Shown here in pieces: positions 1 to 8,157 of a DNA stretch of 64,000 nt. Made by a program: the position numbers and the translations under genes. This DNA is from Sinorhizobium sojae CCBAU 05684 (GTDB taxonomy: Bacteria > Pseudomonadota > Alphaproteobacteria > Rhizobiales > Rhizobiaceae), in the NCBI RefSeq assembly GCF_002288525.1, contig NZ_CP023068.1, forward strand, positions 1,798,001 to 1,862,000, given 5' to 3'. The notes under the pieces were generated by a model. It was not told where the DNA came from. It searched no databases and worked only from the letters and a program-made list of their open reading frames with translations. Position 1 is the stretch's first letter; every line of letters starts with the position of its first letter.

Positions 1-420
1 CCCGGGCGAAGCATCGAACGGCTTACCCGCGACCTTGCTCGCCAGGACGGAAAGGCAAGCTTTGCCAATCGCCTACGCAAGGGTGCCGGGATCAACGGCG
101 CCAAAGCGGCCCTGCTGCGCGAGATCGCACCGCAGGCGGCAAGGGCCCGCCCCGAAAGCCTTGCGGCCGAAATCAAGGCGCTAGCGGTCCCGCTCATTGG
201 TCCTCGCCCGATCGCCGAGGCGATCTCTGCGGCCGGCGGTATAGACCTGAGCGCCGTGGACGATGGTTTCATGCTGAACGCAATGCCTGGCCTGTTCGTT
301 GCCGGCGAAATGCTCGATTGGGAAGCACCGACCGGCGGCTATCTGCTGACCGCCTGCCTTGCCACCGGCCGCGCCGCGGCCCACGGCATCGCGGCCTGGC
401 TCGCCGCCACAGGCTACTAG
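1..420 (+). CDS. NAD(P)/FAD-dependent flavoprotein, C-terminal part only
   Basis: This is the 3' end of a gene that enters from outside the window; the reading frame is open from base 1 and ends with TAG, giving the last 139 residues. The tail contains a stretch that starts GLFVAGEMLDW and continues into PTGGYLLTACLATGRAAA. This is the C-terminal FAD-binding signature of the HI0933-like / BaiN-type flavoprotein family (the TIGR03862 type). Proteins of this family are cytoplasmic FAD oxidoreductases of mostly unknown substrate. Its stop codon overlaps the stop codon of the convergent rhomboid gene. The family call is fairly safe; the substrate is unknown. Confidence 0.75.
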   Translation, partial: PGRSIERLTRDLARQDGKASFANRLRKGAGINGAKAALLREIAPQAARARPESLAAEIKALAVPLIGPRPIAEAISAAGGIDLSAVDDGFMLNAMPGLFVAGEMLDWEAPTGGYLLTACLATGRAAAHGIAAWLAATGY

Positions 421-1154
421 CGCCGCGGGATTTTCGGCACCGATCCCGTCCATTGCCGCGTTTCGATGTCGCGGCCAAGCCCCAATGCATGGGCAAACTT
501 CGCGAAGACGGCCCCCAAAACAAACCCCCCGATATGCGCCCACCAGGCGACGCCCGAGCCCATGGAACTGGCGAACAGGTCCTGCGTTCCCTGCAGGATC
601 TGGATCAGGAACCAGAATGCCGCGAAAAACAGCGCCGATACCGGAATGAAAAGCGGCAGGAAGAATACCGGGACCAGCAGGATGACTTTCGCGCGCGGGT
701 AGGTCACCGCATAGGCGGCAATGATTGCAGCGATCGCTCCGGATGCGCCAAGCGCCGGCACGGGCGAGGTCCAGTTCGCAAGGAGATGGGCCGCGCTCGC
801 CGCCACCGCGCCGGCCAGATAGAGGAGGATGAAGCCCAGGCGCCCGCAACGCGCCTCGATGGCCGGGCCGAATATCCACAGGCTCCACATGTTCAGAATG
901 ATGTGCAGCCAGCCGCCATGAAGAAAGGCGTTGGTGAGCAGCGGCCAATAACTATCCGGGTCCAGCCCCGCGGCCATGGCGAGTTGCGGCTCCGAATAGC
1001 GAAGCGGGATCAGGGCGAAACGGGTCAGAACCCAATAGAGGCCCGGTTCGGGAAGACCGATCATCCATAGGAATATCAGGAAATTCAGCCCGATGATCGC
1101 GTAGACGATGACGGGATGGCGGGCACGCGGAGCGGTATCGTAAATCGGGATCAT
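417..1154 (-). CDS. Rhomboid family intramembrane serine protease
   Basis: The product is a polytopic inner-membrane protein of 245 residues with about six hydrophobic segments. Rhomboids cleave transmembrane substrates inside the bilayer. The catalytic pair is visible: Ser138 in GASGAIAA and His207 in WWAHIGGF. The oxyanion-side residues lie in HGGWLHIILN (His79, His84, Asn88). An open frame continues upstream to 1250, but the ATG at 1154 (MIPIYD) fits the usual short cytosolic N-terminus and the longer part has no rhomboid character. The gene is convergent with the flavoprotein gene, sharing the CTAG at 417-420 as overlapping stops. The natural substrate is unknown. Confidence 0.9.
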   Translation of the reverse strand: MIPIYDTAPRARHPVIVYAIIGLNFLIFLWMIGLPEPGLYWVLTRFALIPLRYSEPQLAMAAGLDPDSYWPLLTNAFLHGGWLHIILNMWSLWIFGPAIEARCGRLGFILLYLAGAVAASAAHLLANWTSPVPALGASGAIAAIIAAYAVTYPRAKVILLVPVFFLPLFIPVSALFFAAFWFLIQILQGTQDLFASSMGSGVAWWAHIGGFVLGAVFAKFAHALGLGRDIETRQWTGSVPKIPRR

Positions 1155-1382
1155 GAGACGGCCTGGGCCTGCATCCGGTCTGCGCCTAATTAGGCCTGGC
1201 GCCTGGCGATTCAAGTTCCAGAGACATCCGGACGCAGGGCGGCAAGACATGCCGCGATTACCTGCGTTGCGCCCGCAAGCGAGTTTGCATTTTTAATCGC
1301 AAATCGGGGAACAAGTGACTGAATTGCGGATTGGATCACTGCTCCCGCGTATCCGGAGCACAAAGTCTCCCATTTTGTTGTC

Positions 1383-1411
1383 AGTAGTGCCCGCGCCGCG
1401 CGGGCACTACT
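1383..1411. repeat. Perfect 13-bp inverted repeat (hairpin)
   Basis: The arms AGTAGTGCCCGCG and CGCGGGCACTACT flank a 3-nt loop. It lies in the 306-bp gap between the rhomboid gene and the secreted-protein gene, about 50 bp upstream of the latter's start. No T-run follows on either strand, so it is not a classical intrinsic terminator. The rest of the gap holds no convincing gene. The role is unknown: it could be a protein-binding site or an mRNA leader hairpin. Confidence 0.6.
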
Positions 1412-1460
1412 CGGCCATCCGTGCATCACCCCCCGGTGGATGCGAGCCTAAAAGGAGTCA

Positions 1461-1919
1461 ATGATGAGGACCGCAGTTTTCGTGAGCGCGATCGCGTGTG
1501 TCGTCGCCCTGTCGCCCAATTCGGCCCTGTCGCAGCAAGCTGCAACAGTCAAGGTCGCCGAAAGCGAACAACATGGGCAATATCTCACGGATGGCGAAGG
1601 GCGCGCGCTCTATCTCTTCACCGCCGACACGCAGGGACAAGCGGACCAGAAACCCACCGTTTCCTGTTCCGGCGAATGCCTTCAAGCCTGGCCCCCTCTT
1701 TACAGCGAGGGCGCACCGCAAGCCGGCGATGGCGCCGACGCTGCGAAGCTCGGCACCGCCGAACATGCCGGCAAGATGATGGTCACCTATAATGGCTGGC
1801 CGCTCTACTACTTCGCCCAGGATGCGGCTGCAGGCGAGACCAAGGGCCAGGATGTCGAGAGCTTTGGCGGCGAATGGTATCTGGTGACGCCAGCGGGCGA
1901 AAAGGCCGGCGAGAGCTGA
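1461..1919 (+). CDS. Small secreted protein with two Yx(F/W/Y)xxD repeats (COG4315-like)
   Basis: The 152-residue product starts with a clear Sec signal peptide (hydrophobic core about residues 5-23, ending ALSQQA) and is presumably periplasmic. Two copies of the family motif are seen: YLFTAD near residue 50 and YYFAQD near residue 115. Each is embedded in the beta-rich 'secreted repeat' unit of the lipoprotein_15 family. The pair Cys-x3-Cys in SCSGEC is typical of the family. AAGGAG lies about five bases upstream of the ATG. No lipobox was seen, so it may not be lipidated here. Function is unknown for the family. Confidence 0.85.
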   Translation: MMRTAVFVSAIACVVALSPNSALSQQAATVKVAESEQHGQYLTDGEGRALYLFTADTQGQADQKPTVSCSGECLQAWPPLYSEGAPQAGDGADAAKLGTAEHAGKMMVTYNGWPLYYFAQDAAAGETKGQDVESFGGEWYLVTPAGEKAGES

Positions 1920-1954
1920 GTGCGAGCGCTGAGTCATTGAGTGCGAGGCAACGC

Positions 1955-2044
1955 GCCACAGCGCCGCGCGTCTTTTCAGACGCGCGACGGTGGCGATAAC
2001 TCCTTGCGCATCGAGCTCTCCGAAAGATTTTCCGGCCAATCCGC
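1955..2044. repeat. Intergenic hairpin repeat, copy 1
   Basis: It begins CACAGCGCCGCGCGTCTTTT and contains a stem CGCGCGTCT/AGACGCGCG (1965-1973 with 1978-1986, loop TTTC). The segment matches a second copy near 53,936 and, more loosely, a third near 57,231. It fills the gap between the convergent secreted-protein and proX-like genes, where its hairpin could also act as a two-way terminator. It resembles the abundant short intergenic mosaic repeats of rhizobia; the exact family name was not checked. Confidence 0.7.
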
Positions 2045-3046
2045 TTAGAGCGCCGCCTTGATCTTGTCCGCGGCTTCCGGAGTAACCCACTTCGTCCAGG
2101 TATCCTCGTTCTCCTCGAGGAAGTGTTTCGCGCCTTCTTCACCGGTCGCTTGGTTGTCGGTCATCCAGGCCATCAGGTTGTTGACCGTCTCGTTGCTCCA
2201 GGAACGCTTCTCCAGATAGTCCATTACCTCGGGACCGACCTTCTCGGAGAACGACTTGGCAACCAGCGTCACGACCGTGTCGACCGGCCAGGCGTTCGGC
2301 TTCGGATCGGGGCAATCGGCCACCGTGGTGCAGCGCTTCCATTCGGCTGCATCGTAGGGCACGCCGTGGTCGAGCTTGACCATCGGATATTTGCCGAGCA
2401 GCGCAGTCGGCGCCCAATAGTACCCCACCCAGCCCTGCTGGCGCTCGTAAGCCTTGGCGATCGAGCCGTCGAGGCCGGCAGCAGAGCCCGTGTCGACCAG
2501 CGTGAAGCCCGCCTTCTCGGCGTCGTAGGCCTTGTAAAGCTGAGAAGTCACCACGGTACCGCCCCAGCCCTGAGGTCCGTTATAGATGGCGCCTTTGCTG
2601 GGATCTTCCGGATCCGGGAAGAGTTCCGGATGTTTCAGCACATCCGGGATCGTCTTGATTTCCGGGTGAGCGTCCGCGATGTATTTCGGGATCCACCAAC
2701 CCTGCACGCCACCATCTGGCAGCGGAGACCCGGCCTGAACGATCCGTCCTTCTTCCGTTCCCTTTTTCACCACATCCGGCAGGAGGTCGACCCACGCTTC
2801 CGGTGCGATGTCCGGCTGGCCCTTTTCCGCCATGGAGGTGATCGTCGGCACGGTGTCGCCGATGGTGATCTCGGCACTGCAATCGTAGCCTTCGTTGAGA
2901 ATGAACTTGTCGAGGTTCGACAGAACCTCGGCACTCTGCCAGTTCATGCTGGCGATAGTGACGCTCCCGCACTCCGCGGCGTTCGAGACCGATGCTCCGG
3001 CGATGAGGCCAAACACCAGGCATGTAGACGCAAACAGCTTCTTCAT
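2045..3046 (-). CDS. Glycine betaine/proline betaine ABC transporter substrate-binding protein (OpuAC/ProX type)
   Basis: The 333-residue precursor has a signal peptide ending near SNA (residue 23) and a complete OpuAC domain. Members bind quaternary ammonium compounds in an aromatic cage; Trp85, Trp117 and Trp118 (in QGWWIPKY) are candidates by family position. It is the third gene of a leftward set after a TetR regulator and a ProC-like reductase, and 72 bp separate it from the latter. With the divergent stcD this suggests uptake of proline betaine for catabolism. No permease or ATPase gene is adjacent, so it must use one encoded elsewhere. The TAA stop falls at the edge of repeat copy 1. 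Confidence 0.88.
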   Translation of the reverse strand: MKKLFASTCLVFGLIAGASVSNAAECGSVTIASMNWQSAEVLSNLDKFILNEGYDCSAEITIGDTVPTITSMAEKGQPDIAPEAWVDLLPDVVKKGTEEGRIVQAGSPLPDGGVQGWWIPKYIADAHPEIKTIPDVLKHPELFPDPEDPSKGAIYNGPQGWGGTVVTSQLYKAYDAEKAGFTLVDTGSAAGLDGSIAKAYERQQGWVGYYWAPTALLGKYPMVKLDHGVPYDAAEWKRCTTVADCPDPKPNAWPVDTVVTLVAKSFSEKVGPEVMDYLEKRSWSNETVNNLMAWMTDNQATGEEGAKHFLEENEDTWTKWVTPEAADKIKAAL

Positions 3047-3118
3047 TAACGTTCCCTCTTTCTTGCGGCGTTTTATTTCAGGAGCAGGGTGCCGCCTTAA
3101 CCCGCTCCGGACGGCGGG

Positions 3119-3913
3119 TCAGGAGCTCTGTCCCATACTCACCGACTTCTTGAACGCGGCAGCAAGCCCGCCGGCGACTGCGGCGTCAAAACCGGCAGCC
3201 CGCATTGCTTCGATGGCTGCCGCAGTAGTGCCCTGATAGCGGAGAAATGTTTTGACCGTCTCCACGGGAGATTCCCCATGACGTTCGAGCAGGCGGCCGG
3301 TTCCGATCAGGACGGCCGCGACAGCACGACGGGCGACCTGCGGGCCCAGCCCGTGCGTCAGCGCATTCTGCATCATCGCATTCGCGAGGAGGGCGGGGAA
3401 GGCCGGCCCGGAACCCGACAGGCCGGTCAGATAGTCGATGTCGGCTTCGCTCGTCACTTCGTCCGTGCTGCCGCAAGCTTCAAATATGCGCCGTACGATG
3501 GAGCGATCGCGTTCGCTCGCAGCCGGGGACGCGACCCAGGGCGTGTAGGATTTGCCAACCTCCGCGGCCGCATTCGGCAAAGCACGGACGACACGGTCAG
3601 TCCTCAGCTGGACGGTCAATCGACTGAGCGGAATGCCTGCCATCACGGACACGACGAGCTTGCCAGTGGCAGAGATTGCGACCGACGGCCAGTGAGCCGG
3701 GCGCACCGAAACGATGATCAGATCCGACCGGTCGGCGAGTTCTTGATTGTCCGTTGTCCAGCGTACGCCCTGAAAACGTGCAGGCCGTTCGCCTCGATAT
3801 GACAGCGTGAGCTCTTCAGGCGGGGCGAGCCTGGCGTCGAGAACCGCCTGAACGATGGCCCCGCCCAACCATCCGTTGCCCCCAATCACGCCGATTTTCA
3901 ACGCATCGCTCAT
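3119..3913 (-). CDS. Pyrroline-5-carboxylate reductase-like NAD(P)-binding protein
   Basis: The 264-residue protein has an N-terminal Rossmann motif GVIGGNGWLGGAI (residues 8-20). Its C-terminal helical dimerisation domain carries the ProC signature region YLTGLSGSGPAF. ProC enzymes interconvert pyrroline-5-carboxylate and proline with NAD(P)H. This copy sits 18 bp downstream of a TetR gene and upstream of a betaine-binding protein, so it is probably a pathway-specific paralogue for proline-betaine breakdown, not the housekeeping enzyme. Substrate assignment is inference; family membership is secure. Confidence 0.82.
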   Translation of the reverse strand: MSDALKIGVIGGNGWLGGAIVQAVLDARLAPPEELTLSYRGERPARFQGVRWTTDNQELADRSDLIIVSVRPAHWPSVAISATGKLVVSVMAGIPLSRLTVQLRTDRVVRALPNAAAEVGKSYTPWVASPAASERDRSIVRRIFEACGSTDEVTSEADIDYLTGLSGSGPAFPALLANAMMQNALTHGLGPQVARRAVAAVLIGTGRLLERHGESPVETVKTFLRYQGTTAAAIEAMRAAGFDAAVAGGLAAAFKKSVSMGQSS

Positions 3914-3931
3914 CTTCGCCCGTTCTTGCCG

Positions 3932-4558
3932 CTATCCGGAGTAGCCATGTCGGGCGAAGAAGCGGTCAAGCTCCCTTCGCTCCGGCGCTCGTCCGGTGAA
4001 AATTTCGACATATTCCGGGATTCGTTTCATGCGGACGGCGATGTCTTCCTTCGTCTGCATCGAAATGTAACCGATCTGCACGAGATAGATCGTGCGCGCC
4101 CGAACATCGGCGTGGGCCGCCTCGAAGCCGAACCGAAGGAACATGCGGGACAAGGCATCGAGACGCTGCTGGTCGGCACCCTGGACTTCCGCCAGAATCT
4201 CCGGCGATTGGAGAGCCCAGCTTCTCACCGCAAACTCGAACTGCGAGTCAAAGAGCTTGGGGTTCAGCCAGCAGTCGAAGACGTTCAGCATCGCCTCGGC
4301 GACCGTTTCGGCATAAGCCCCGGCCTGCCTGATGAGGTTGCCCGTATTCTTCTCGCGCCAGCGCGATACCAGGGCCGAAAGCAACTCCTCACGATCCTTG
4401 AAGAACCAGTAGAAGCTCGTCCGCGACAGATTGAGTTTCTTCGCCAGCGGCTGAATCTTCACCGCGTCGACACCGCCCTCGAGCAGGGATTCGTAAGCCG
4501 CCCCCAACCAGACATCCGGGGAACCGCGCCAACCGCTCTCATTGATCGTCTGCTCCAT
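3932..4558 (-). CDS. TetR/AcrR family transcriptional regulator
   Basis: The 208-residue protein has an N-terminal helix-turn-helix (about residues 25-60, with KLNLSRTSFYWFFKDREELL) and a C-terminal ligand-binding domain. The ATG at 4558 is preceded by AGGAAAA at good distance; an in-frame start further upstream at 4612 would run into the operator region and is less likely. It is divergent from stcD, with palindromes between them, and heads the reductase/binding-protein set. It therefore probably controls both directions in response to proline betaine or a product. Confidence 0.85.
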   Translation of the reverse strand: MEQTINESGWRGSPDVWLGAAYESLLEGGVDAVKIQPLAKKLNLSRTSFYWFFKDREELLSALVSRWREKNTGNLIRQAGAYAETVAEAMLNVFDCWLNPKLFDSQFEFAVRSWALQSPEILAEVQGADQQRLDALSRMFLRFGFEAAHADVRARTIYLVQIGYISMQTKEDIAVRMKRIPEYVEIFTGRAPERRELDRFFARHGYSG

Positions 4559-4600
4559 GGATCGTTTTCCTATCAAATCAAAAGGGCTCTCGCAAGGATA

Positions 4601-4672
4601 ATGTACACTCATGTCGCGGATAGTGACTTTAATGACCCCTTAGTTGACACATGTGTACATTTCCGATTACGC
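4601..4672. promoter_or_regulatory. Divergent control region of the TetR gene and stcD with palindromic sites
   Basis: Two inverted blocks, ATGTACAC (4601-4608) and GTGTACAT (4653-4660), flank the centre of the gap, and ACACATGTGT (4647-4656) is a perfect 10-bp palindrome. The latter overlaps a consensus -35 TTGACA (4644-4649) directed toward stcD, so a repressor bound there would block stcD. A matching -10 is weak (TTACGC/TACGCT near 4667-4673). The sites are seen directly; the assignment to the TetR protein is inference. Confidence 0.55.
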
Positions 4673-4704
4673 TTCGAAACAAATCTAATTCGGAGCCCGG
4701 CCCC

Positions 4705-6741
4705 ATGTCGAACGATCCCCTCCTCCAGCCTTTTCAGCTCAAGCACCTCACGCTACGCAACCGCATCATCGTGACCGCACACGAGCCGGCCTATCCGGAG
4801 GATGGCATGCCGAAGGAGCGCTACCGCGCCTACACGGTAGAAAGAGCAAAGGGCGGCGTTGCCATGACGATGACGGCCGGCTCGGCAGCGGTCTCCAACG
4901 ACAGCCCTCCGGTTTTCAACAATCTCCTTGCCTATAAGGACGAGATCGTGCCGTGGATCAGGCAGATGACCGACGCCGTGCACGAGGAGGGCGCGGCGAT
5001 CATGATCCAATTGACCCATCTGGGTCGGCGCACGCGCTGGGACAAGGGTGAGTGGCTGCCGGTTGTCGCTCCCTCCCATCATCGCGAAGCCTCGCACCGC
5101 GCCTTCCCGAAGAAAATCGAGGACTGGGACATCGAGAGGATCATCAAGGATTTCGCCGATGCCGCCGAGCGCATGAAGGCCGGCGGCATGGACGGTGTCG
5201 AACTGGAGGCCTACGGTCACCTCCTCGACCAGTTCACGTCGCCACTGACGAATGAGCTAGATGGTCCTTACGGCGGCTCGCTCGACAACCGCATGCGCTT
5301 CTGTTTCGATGTGCTGAAGGCGATCCGGGCCCGTGTCGGATACGATTTTATTCTGGGCGTTCGCTACACGGCCGACGAATGTCTTCCCGGCGGCACGGGC
5401 AAGGCGGAGGGCATCGAGATCTCGAAGCGCCTAAAGGAAAGCGGGCACATCGATTACCTGAACGTCATCCGTGGCCACATCGATACCGACGCGGGCCTCA
5501 CCGACGTGATCCCGATCCAGGGCATGGCGAACTCGCCCCACCTCGATTTCGCGGGCGAAATCCGCGCAGCGACCGACTTCCCGACGTTCCACGCGGCGAA
5601 GATCCCGGACGTGGCGACGGCGCGCCACGCCATCGCGTCCGGCAAGGTCGACATGGTCGGGATGACCCGCGCCCATATGACCGATCCGCATATCGTCCGC
5701 AAAATTATGGAGAAGCGCGAGGACGACATTCGTCCCTGCGTCGGCGCGAATTACTGCCTCGATCGCATCTATCAGGGCGGAGCGGCCTACTGCATTCACA
5801 ATGCGGCAACCGGACGTGAACTGACGATGCCGCACACGATCGCGAAGGCGGATCGCCGGAAGAAGGTCGTCATCGTCGGCGCAGGCCCCGCCGGCCTGGA
5901 GGCTGCGCGGGTCGCAGGCGAGCGCGGCCACGACGTTGTCGTCTTCGAAGCCGCGAACGACCCGGGCGGGCAGATCCGCCTGACGGCGCAGAGTGAGCGT
6001 CGCCGTGAGATGATCAGCATCATCGACTGGCGCATGAGCCAGTGCGAGAAACTGGGCGTTGCCTTCCACTTCAACACCTGGGCGGACGCGGAGACCGTTC
6101 AGGAGGAAAATCCGGATGTCGTCATCATCGCGACCGGTGGATACCCTCACACGGAGGTCCTGTCTAAGGGCAACGAGCTCGTCGTCTCCGCCTGGGATAT
6201 CATCTCCGGCGATGTGAAGCCCGGCACAAATGTTCTGATTTTTGACGACGCCGGCGATCATGCCGGTTTGCAGGCCGCGGAAATCCTCGCCAAGGCCCGT
6301 GCCAAGGTCGAGATCATGACGCCGGATCGCTCCTTCGCGCCGGAAGTGATGGCCATGAACCTCGTTCCCTACATGCGCTCACTGCAGAAACTCGACGTGA
6401 CCTTCACCGTCACATACCGACTGGAAGCGGCCGAGAAGAGCGGCAACGAGATTGTTGCCCATGTCGGCAGCGATTATGGCGGTGTTTGCAAGCAGCGGAC
6501 GGTGGACCAGATCGTCGTCAATCATGGCACCATTCCGCTCGATGACCTGTATTTCGAGCTGAAGCCTATCTCCAGCAATCTCGGGGAGATTTCGCACGAG
6601 CAACTGATTGCAGGCGAGCGGCAATCTGTCGTCCGCAATCCGGACGGCAAGTTCCAGCTCTTCCGCATCGGCGACGCGGTGGCGGCGCGCAACACGCATG
6701 CGGCGATCTACGACGCGCTTCGCCTTCTCAAGGACATCTGA
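4705..6741 (+). CDS. stcD: N-methylproline demethylase-type NADH:flavin oxidoreductase (stachydrine catabolism)
   Basis: The 678-residue protein has an N-terminal FMN-binding TIM barrel of the old-yellow-enzyme type (YGGSLDNRMRF near residue 190) and, from about residue 390, a nucleotide-binding half opening with VVIVGAGPAGLEAA. This is the trimethylamine dehydrogenase / 2,4-dienoyl-CoA reductase layout. The StcD/DgcA subgroup removes N-methyl groups; StcD acts on N-methylproline in proline-betaine breakdown. Of the four cysteines that bind a 4Fe-4S cluster in the family, Cys345, Cys351 and Cys363 are present, but the second position is Ala348. The ATG at 4705 follows GGAG; the longer frame from 4651 would start inside the promoter. 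It is divergent from the TetR/proC-like/proX-like set. Length and context fit StcD of S. meliloti (from memory). Confidence 0.85.
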   Translation: MSNDPLLQPFQLKHLTLRNRIIVTAHEPAYPEDGMPKERYRAYTVERAKGGVAMTMTAGSAAVSNDSPPVFNNLLAYKDEIVPWIRQMTDAVHEEGAAIMIQLTHLGRRTRWDKGEWLPVVAPSHHREASHRAFPKKIEDWDIERIIKDFADAAERMKAGGMDGVELEAYGHLLDQFTSPLTNELDGPYGGSLDNRMRFCFDVLKAIRARVGYDFILGVRYTADECLPGGTGKAEGIEISKRLKESGHIDYLNVIRGHIDTDAGLTDVIPIQGMANSPHLDFAGEIRAATDFPTFHAAKIPDVATARHAIASGKVDMVGMTRAHMTDPHIVRKIMEKREDDIRPCVGANYCLDRIYQGGAAYCIHNAATGRELTMPHTIAKADRRKKVVIVGAGPAGLEAARVAGERGHDVVVFEAANDPGGQIRLTAQSERRREMISIIDWRMSQCEKLGVAFHFNTWADAETVQEENPDVVIIATGGYPHTEVLSKGNELVVSAWDIISGDVKPGTNVLIFDDAGDHAGLQAAEILAKARAKVEIMTPDRSFAPEVMAMNLVPYMRSLQKLDVTFTVTYRLEAAEKSGNEIVAHVGSDYGGVCKQRTVDQIVVNHGTIPLDDLYFELKPISSNLGEISHEQLIAGERQSVVRNPDGKFQLFRIGDAVAARNTHAAIYDALRLLKDI

Positions 6742-6749
6742 CCGCAAGC

Positions 6750-6769
6750 GGGCCGCGCGAAAGCGGCCC
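6750..6769 (+). terminator. Hairpin downstream of stcD, possible terminator
   Basis: The stem GGGCCGC/GCGGCCC (6750-6756 with 6763-6769) closes a GCGAAA loop nine bases after the stcD stop. The following sequence has only short T pairs, so termination efficiency is uncertain. Confidence 0.5.
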
Positions 6770-6792
6770 CGGCTTCCTCCGAGGGATACTCA

Positions 6793-6876
6793 ATGACAAG
6801 CCGAAGCGAAGTTCAGTCGTTCATCGACGCCGCTTTCGCTGCTGATCAGCTCGCGCAGGCTCACGAAGGCGTCTGA
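6793..6876 (+). CDS. Possible 27-residue ORF or gene remnant
   Basis: An ATG preceded by a good ribosome site (GAGGGA, about seven bases upstream) opens a 27-codon frame beginning MTSRSEVQSFIDAAFAADQ and ending TGA. It lies between the stcD hairpin and the sugar dehydrogenase gene. It looks like the first helix of a longer soluble protein and may be a truncated remnant. No homologue was recognised and translation is unproven. Confidence 0.25.
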   Translation: MTSRSEVQSFIDAAFAADQLAQAHEGV

Positions 6877-6964
6877 CGGAAGTGAGCATCGATCTTTCCG
6901 GAACCTTGGACTGCGAGGTCGATTAGAGCGGGCATTACACCGGACATCATCGATGGAGTTCACC

Positions 6965-8101
6965 ATGTTGCAGGCGTTTACCTTCTTCTTGATTGCCATG
7001 GCGATCGTCCTGACGCGACCCGATACCGTCGTGGCGCAAGATTCACCTCGCACGCTCGAAACCGACAGCGGCCCCGTCGGCGTGGAGGTCTTCGCGGATG
7101 GCCTTGAGCATCCCTGGGGCGCCGCCCTCCTGCCGGACGGCGGCATGCTGGTGACGGAACGTCCCGGCCGGCTGCGCCATGTTTCGAACGACGGCACCGT
7201 CGGTGAACGGGTACGGGGCGTACCGGACGTGTTCGCACAAGGCCAGGGCGGGCTCCTCGATGTTGCCCTCGATCCGGAATTCGCGAGCAATCGAACCATA
7301 TATCTTTCCTTCGCCGAGGAGCGCGAAGGCGGCGCGGCGACATCGGTCGGGCGTGGCCGCTTGAACGAGGACGCCACCGCCCTCTCGGATTTCGAGGTGA
7401 TCTTCCGGCAGGAACCGGCGGTTTCGGGCGAGAACCATTTCGGATCCCGGCTGGCTTTTGCGCCGGATGGCACGCTTTTCGTGACGCTCGGAGAGCGCTT
7501 CCACATGCGGCAGGCTCAAGATCCCATGAACCATCTCGGTACGATCGTCCGCCTCAATCCCGATGGGTCCGTACCGAGCGACAATCCGTTCGTAGACCGG
7601 GACGGTGCCGACGAAATCTGGTCCTACGGCCACCGAAACGTTCAGAGCGCGGCCATTCACCCCGAGACGGGTGTGCTCTGGTCAGCCGAGATGGGGCCGA
7701 GAGGTGGAGACGAGCTGAACATCCCCGAGACCGGAGAAAACCACGGCTGGCCCGTCGTCAGTTGGGGCCGCCATTATTCGGGCGAGCAGATCCCCGATCC
7801 GCCGACCCGGCCCGAATTTGCCGGCTCCATCCATAGCTGGACACCCGTGATTTCACCCTCGGGCATGACCTTCTATACCGGCGACATGTTCCCCGACTGG
7901 AAGGGCGATCTCCTGATCGGGGGTCTTTCGGCTGAAGGAATCGTCCGGGTCGAGACGAACGCACAGGAGGTGACCGGAGAGGAAGTCCTTTCGCTGGGCG
8001 TCAGGATTCGCGATGTTCTCCAGGCCTCCGACGGCGCGGTGCTCGCGCTGACGGACGAGCCATCCGGAAAAATTCTGCGTCTCACACCTGCGGAGGGATA
8101 G
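6965..8101 (+). CDS. PQQ-dependent soluble sugar (aldose) dehydrogenase
   Basis: The 378-residue precursor has a signal peptide ending near VVAQ, so it acts in the periplasm. The mature part is a six-bladed beta-propeller of the glucose/sorbosone dehydrogenase family (YliI/Asd type), which uses PQQ and calcium to oxidise aldoses. Family motifs seen include NHFGSRLAFAPDG (with the predicted active-site His), SYGHRNVQ and EMGPRGGDELN. The ATG at 6965 is chosen because GGAG lies five bases before it; the ATG at 6953 overlaps that site. The cofactor can be supplied by pqqABCDE in the same window. The substrate cannot be told from sequence. Confidence 0.88.
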   Translation: MLQAFTFFLIAMAIVLTRPDTVVAQDSPRTLETDSGPVGVEVFADGLEHPWGAALLPDGGMLVTERPGRLRHVSNDGTVGERVRGVPDVFAQGQGGLLDVALDPEFASNRTIYLSFAEEREGGAATSVGRGRLNEDATALSDFEVIFRQEPAVSGENHFGSRLAFAPDGTLFVTLGERFHMRQAQDPMNHLGTIVRLNPDGSVPSDNPFVDRDGADEIWSYGHRNVQSAAIHPETGVLWSAEMGPRGGDELNIPETGENHGWPVVSWGRHYSGEQIPDPPTRPEFAGSIHSWTPVISPSGMTFYTGDMFPDWKGDLLIGGLSAEGIVRVETNAQEVTGEEVLSLGVRIRDVLQASDGAVLALTDEPSGKILRLTPAEG

Positions 8102-8157
8102 CCCGGATGCGAGCGCCGTCCGGCCCGGTGGCGCGGCAGTCAGCGACGGCTGCGCGC

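Noticed and set aside
1211..1429. A 72-codon minus-strand frame in the rhomboid upstream gap
   Set aside because: It spans the perfect hairpin, has no ribosome site and no family similarity that I recognise.
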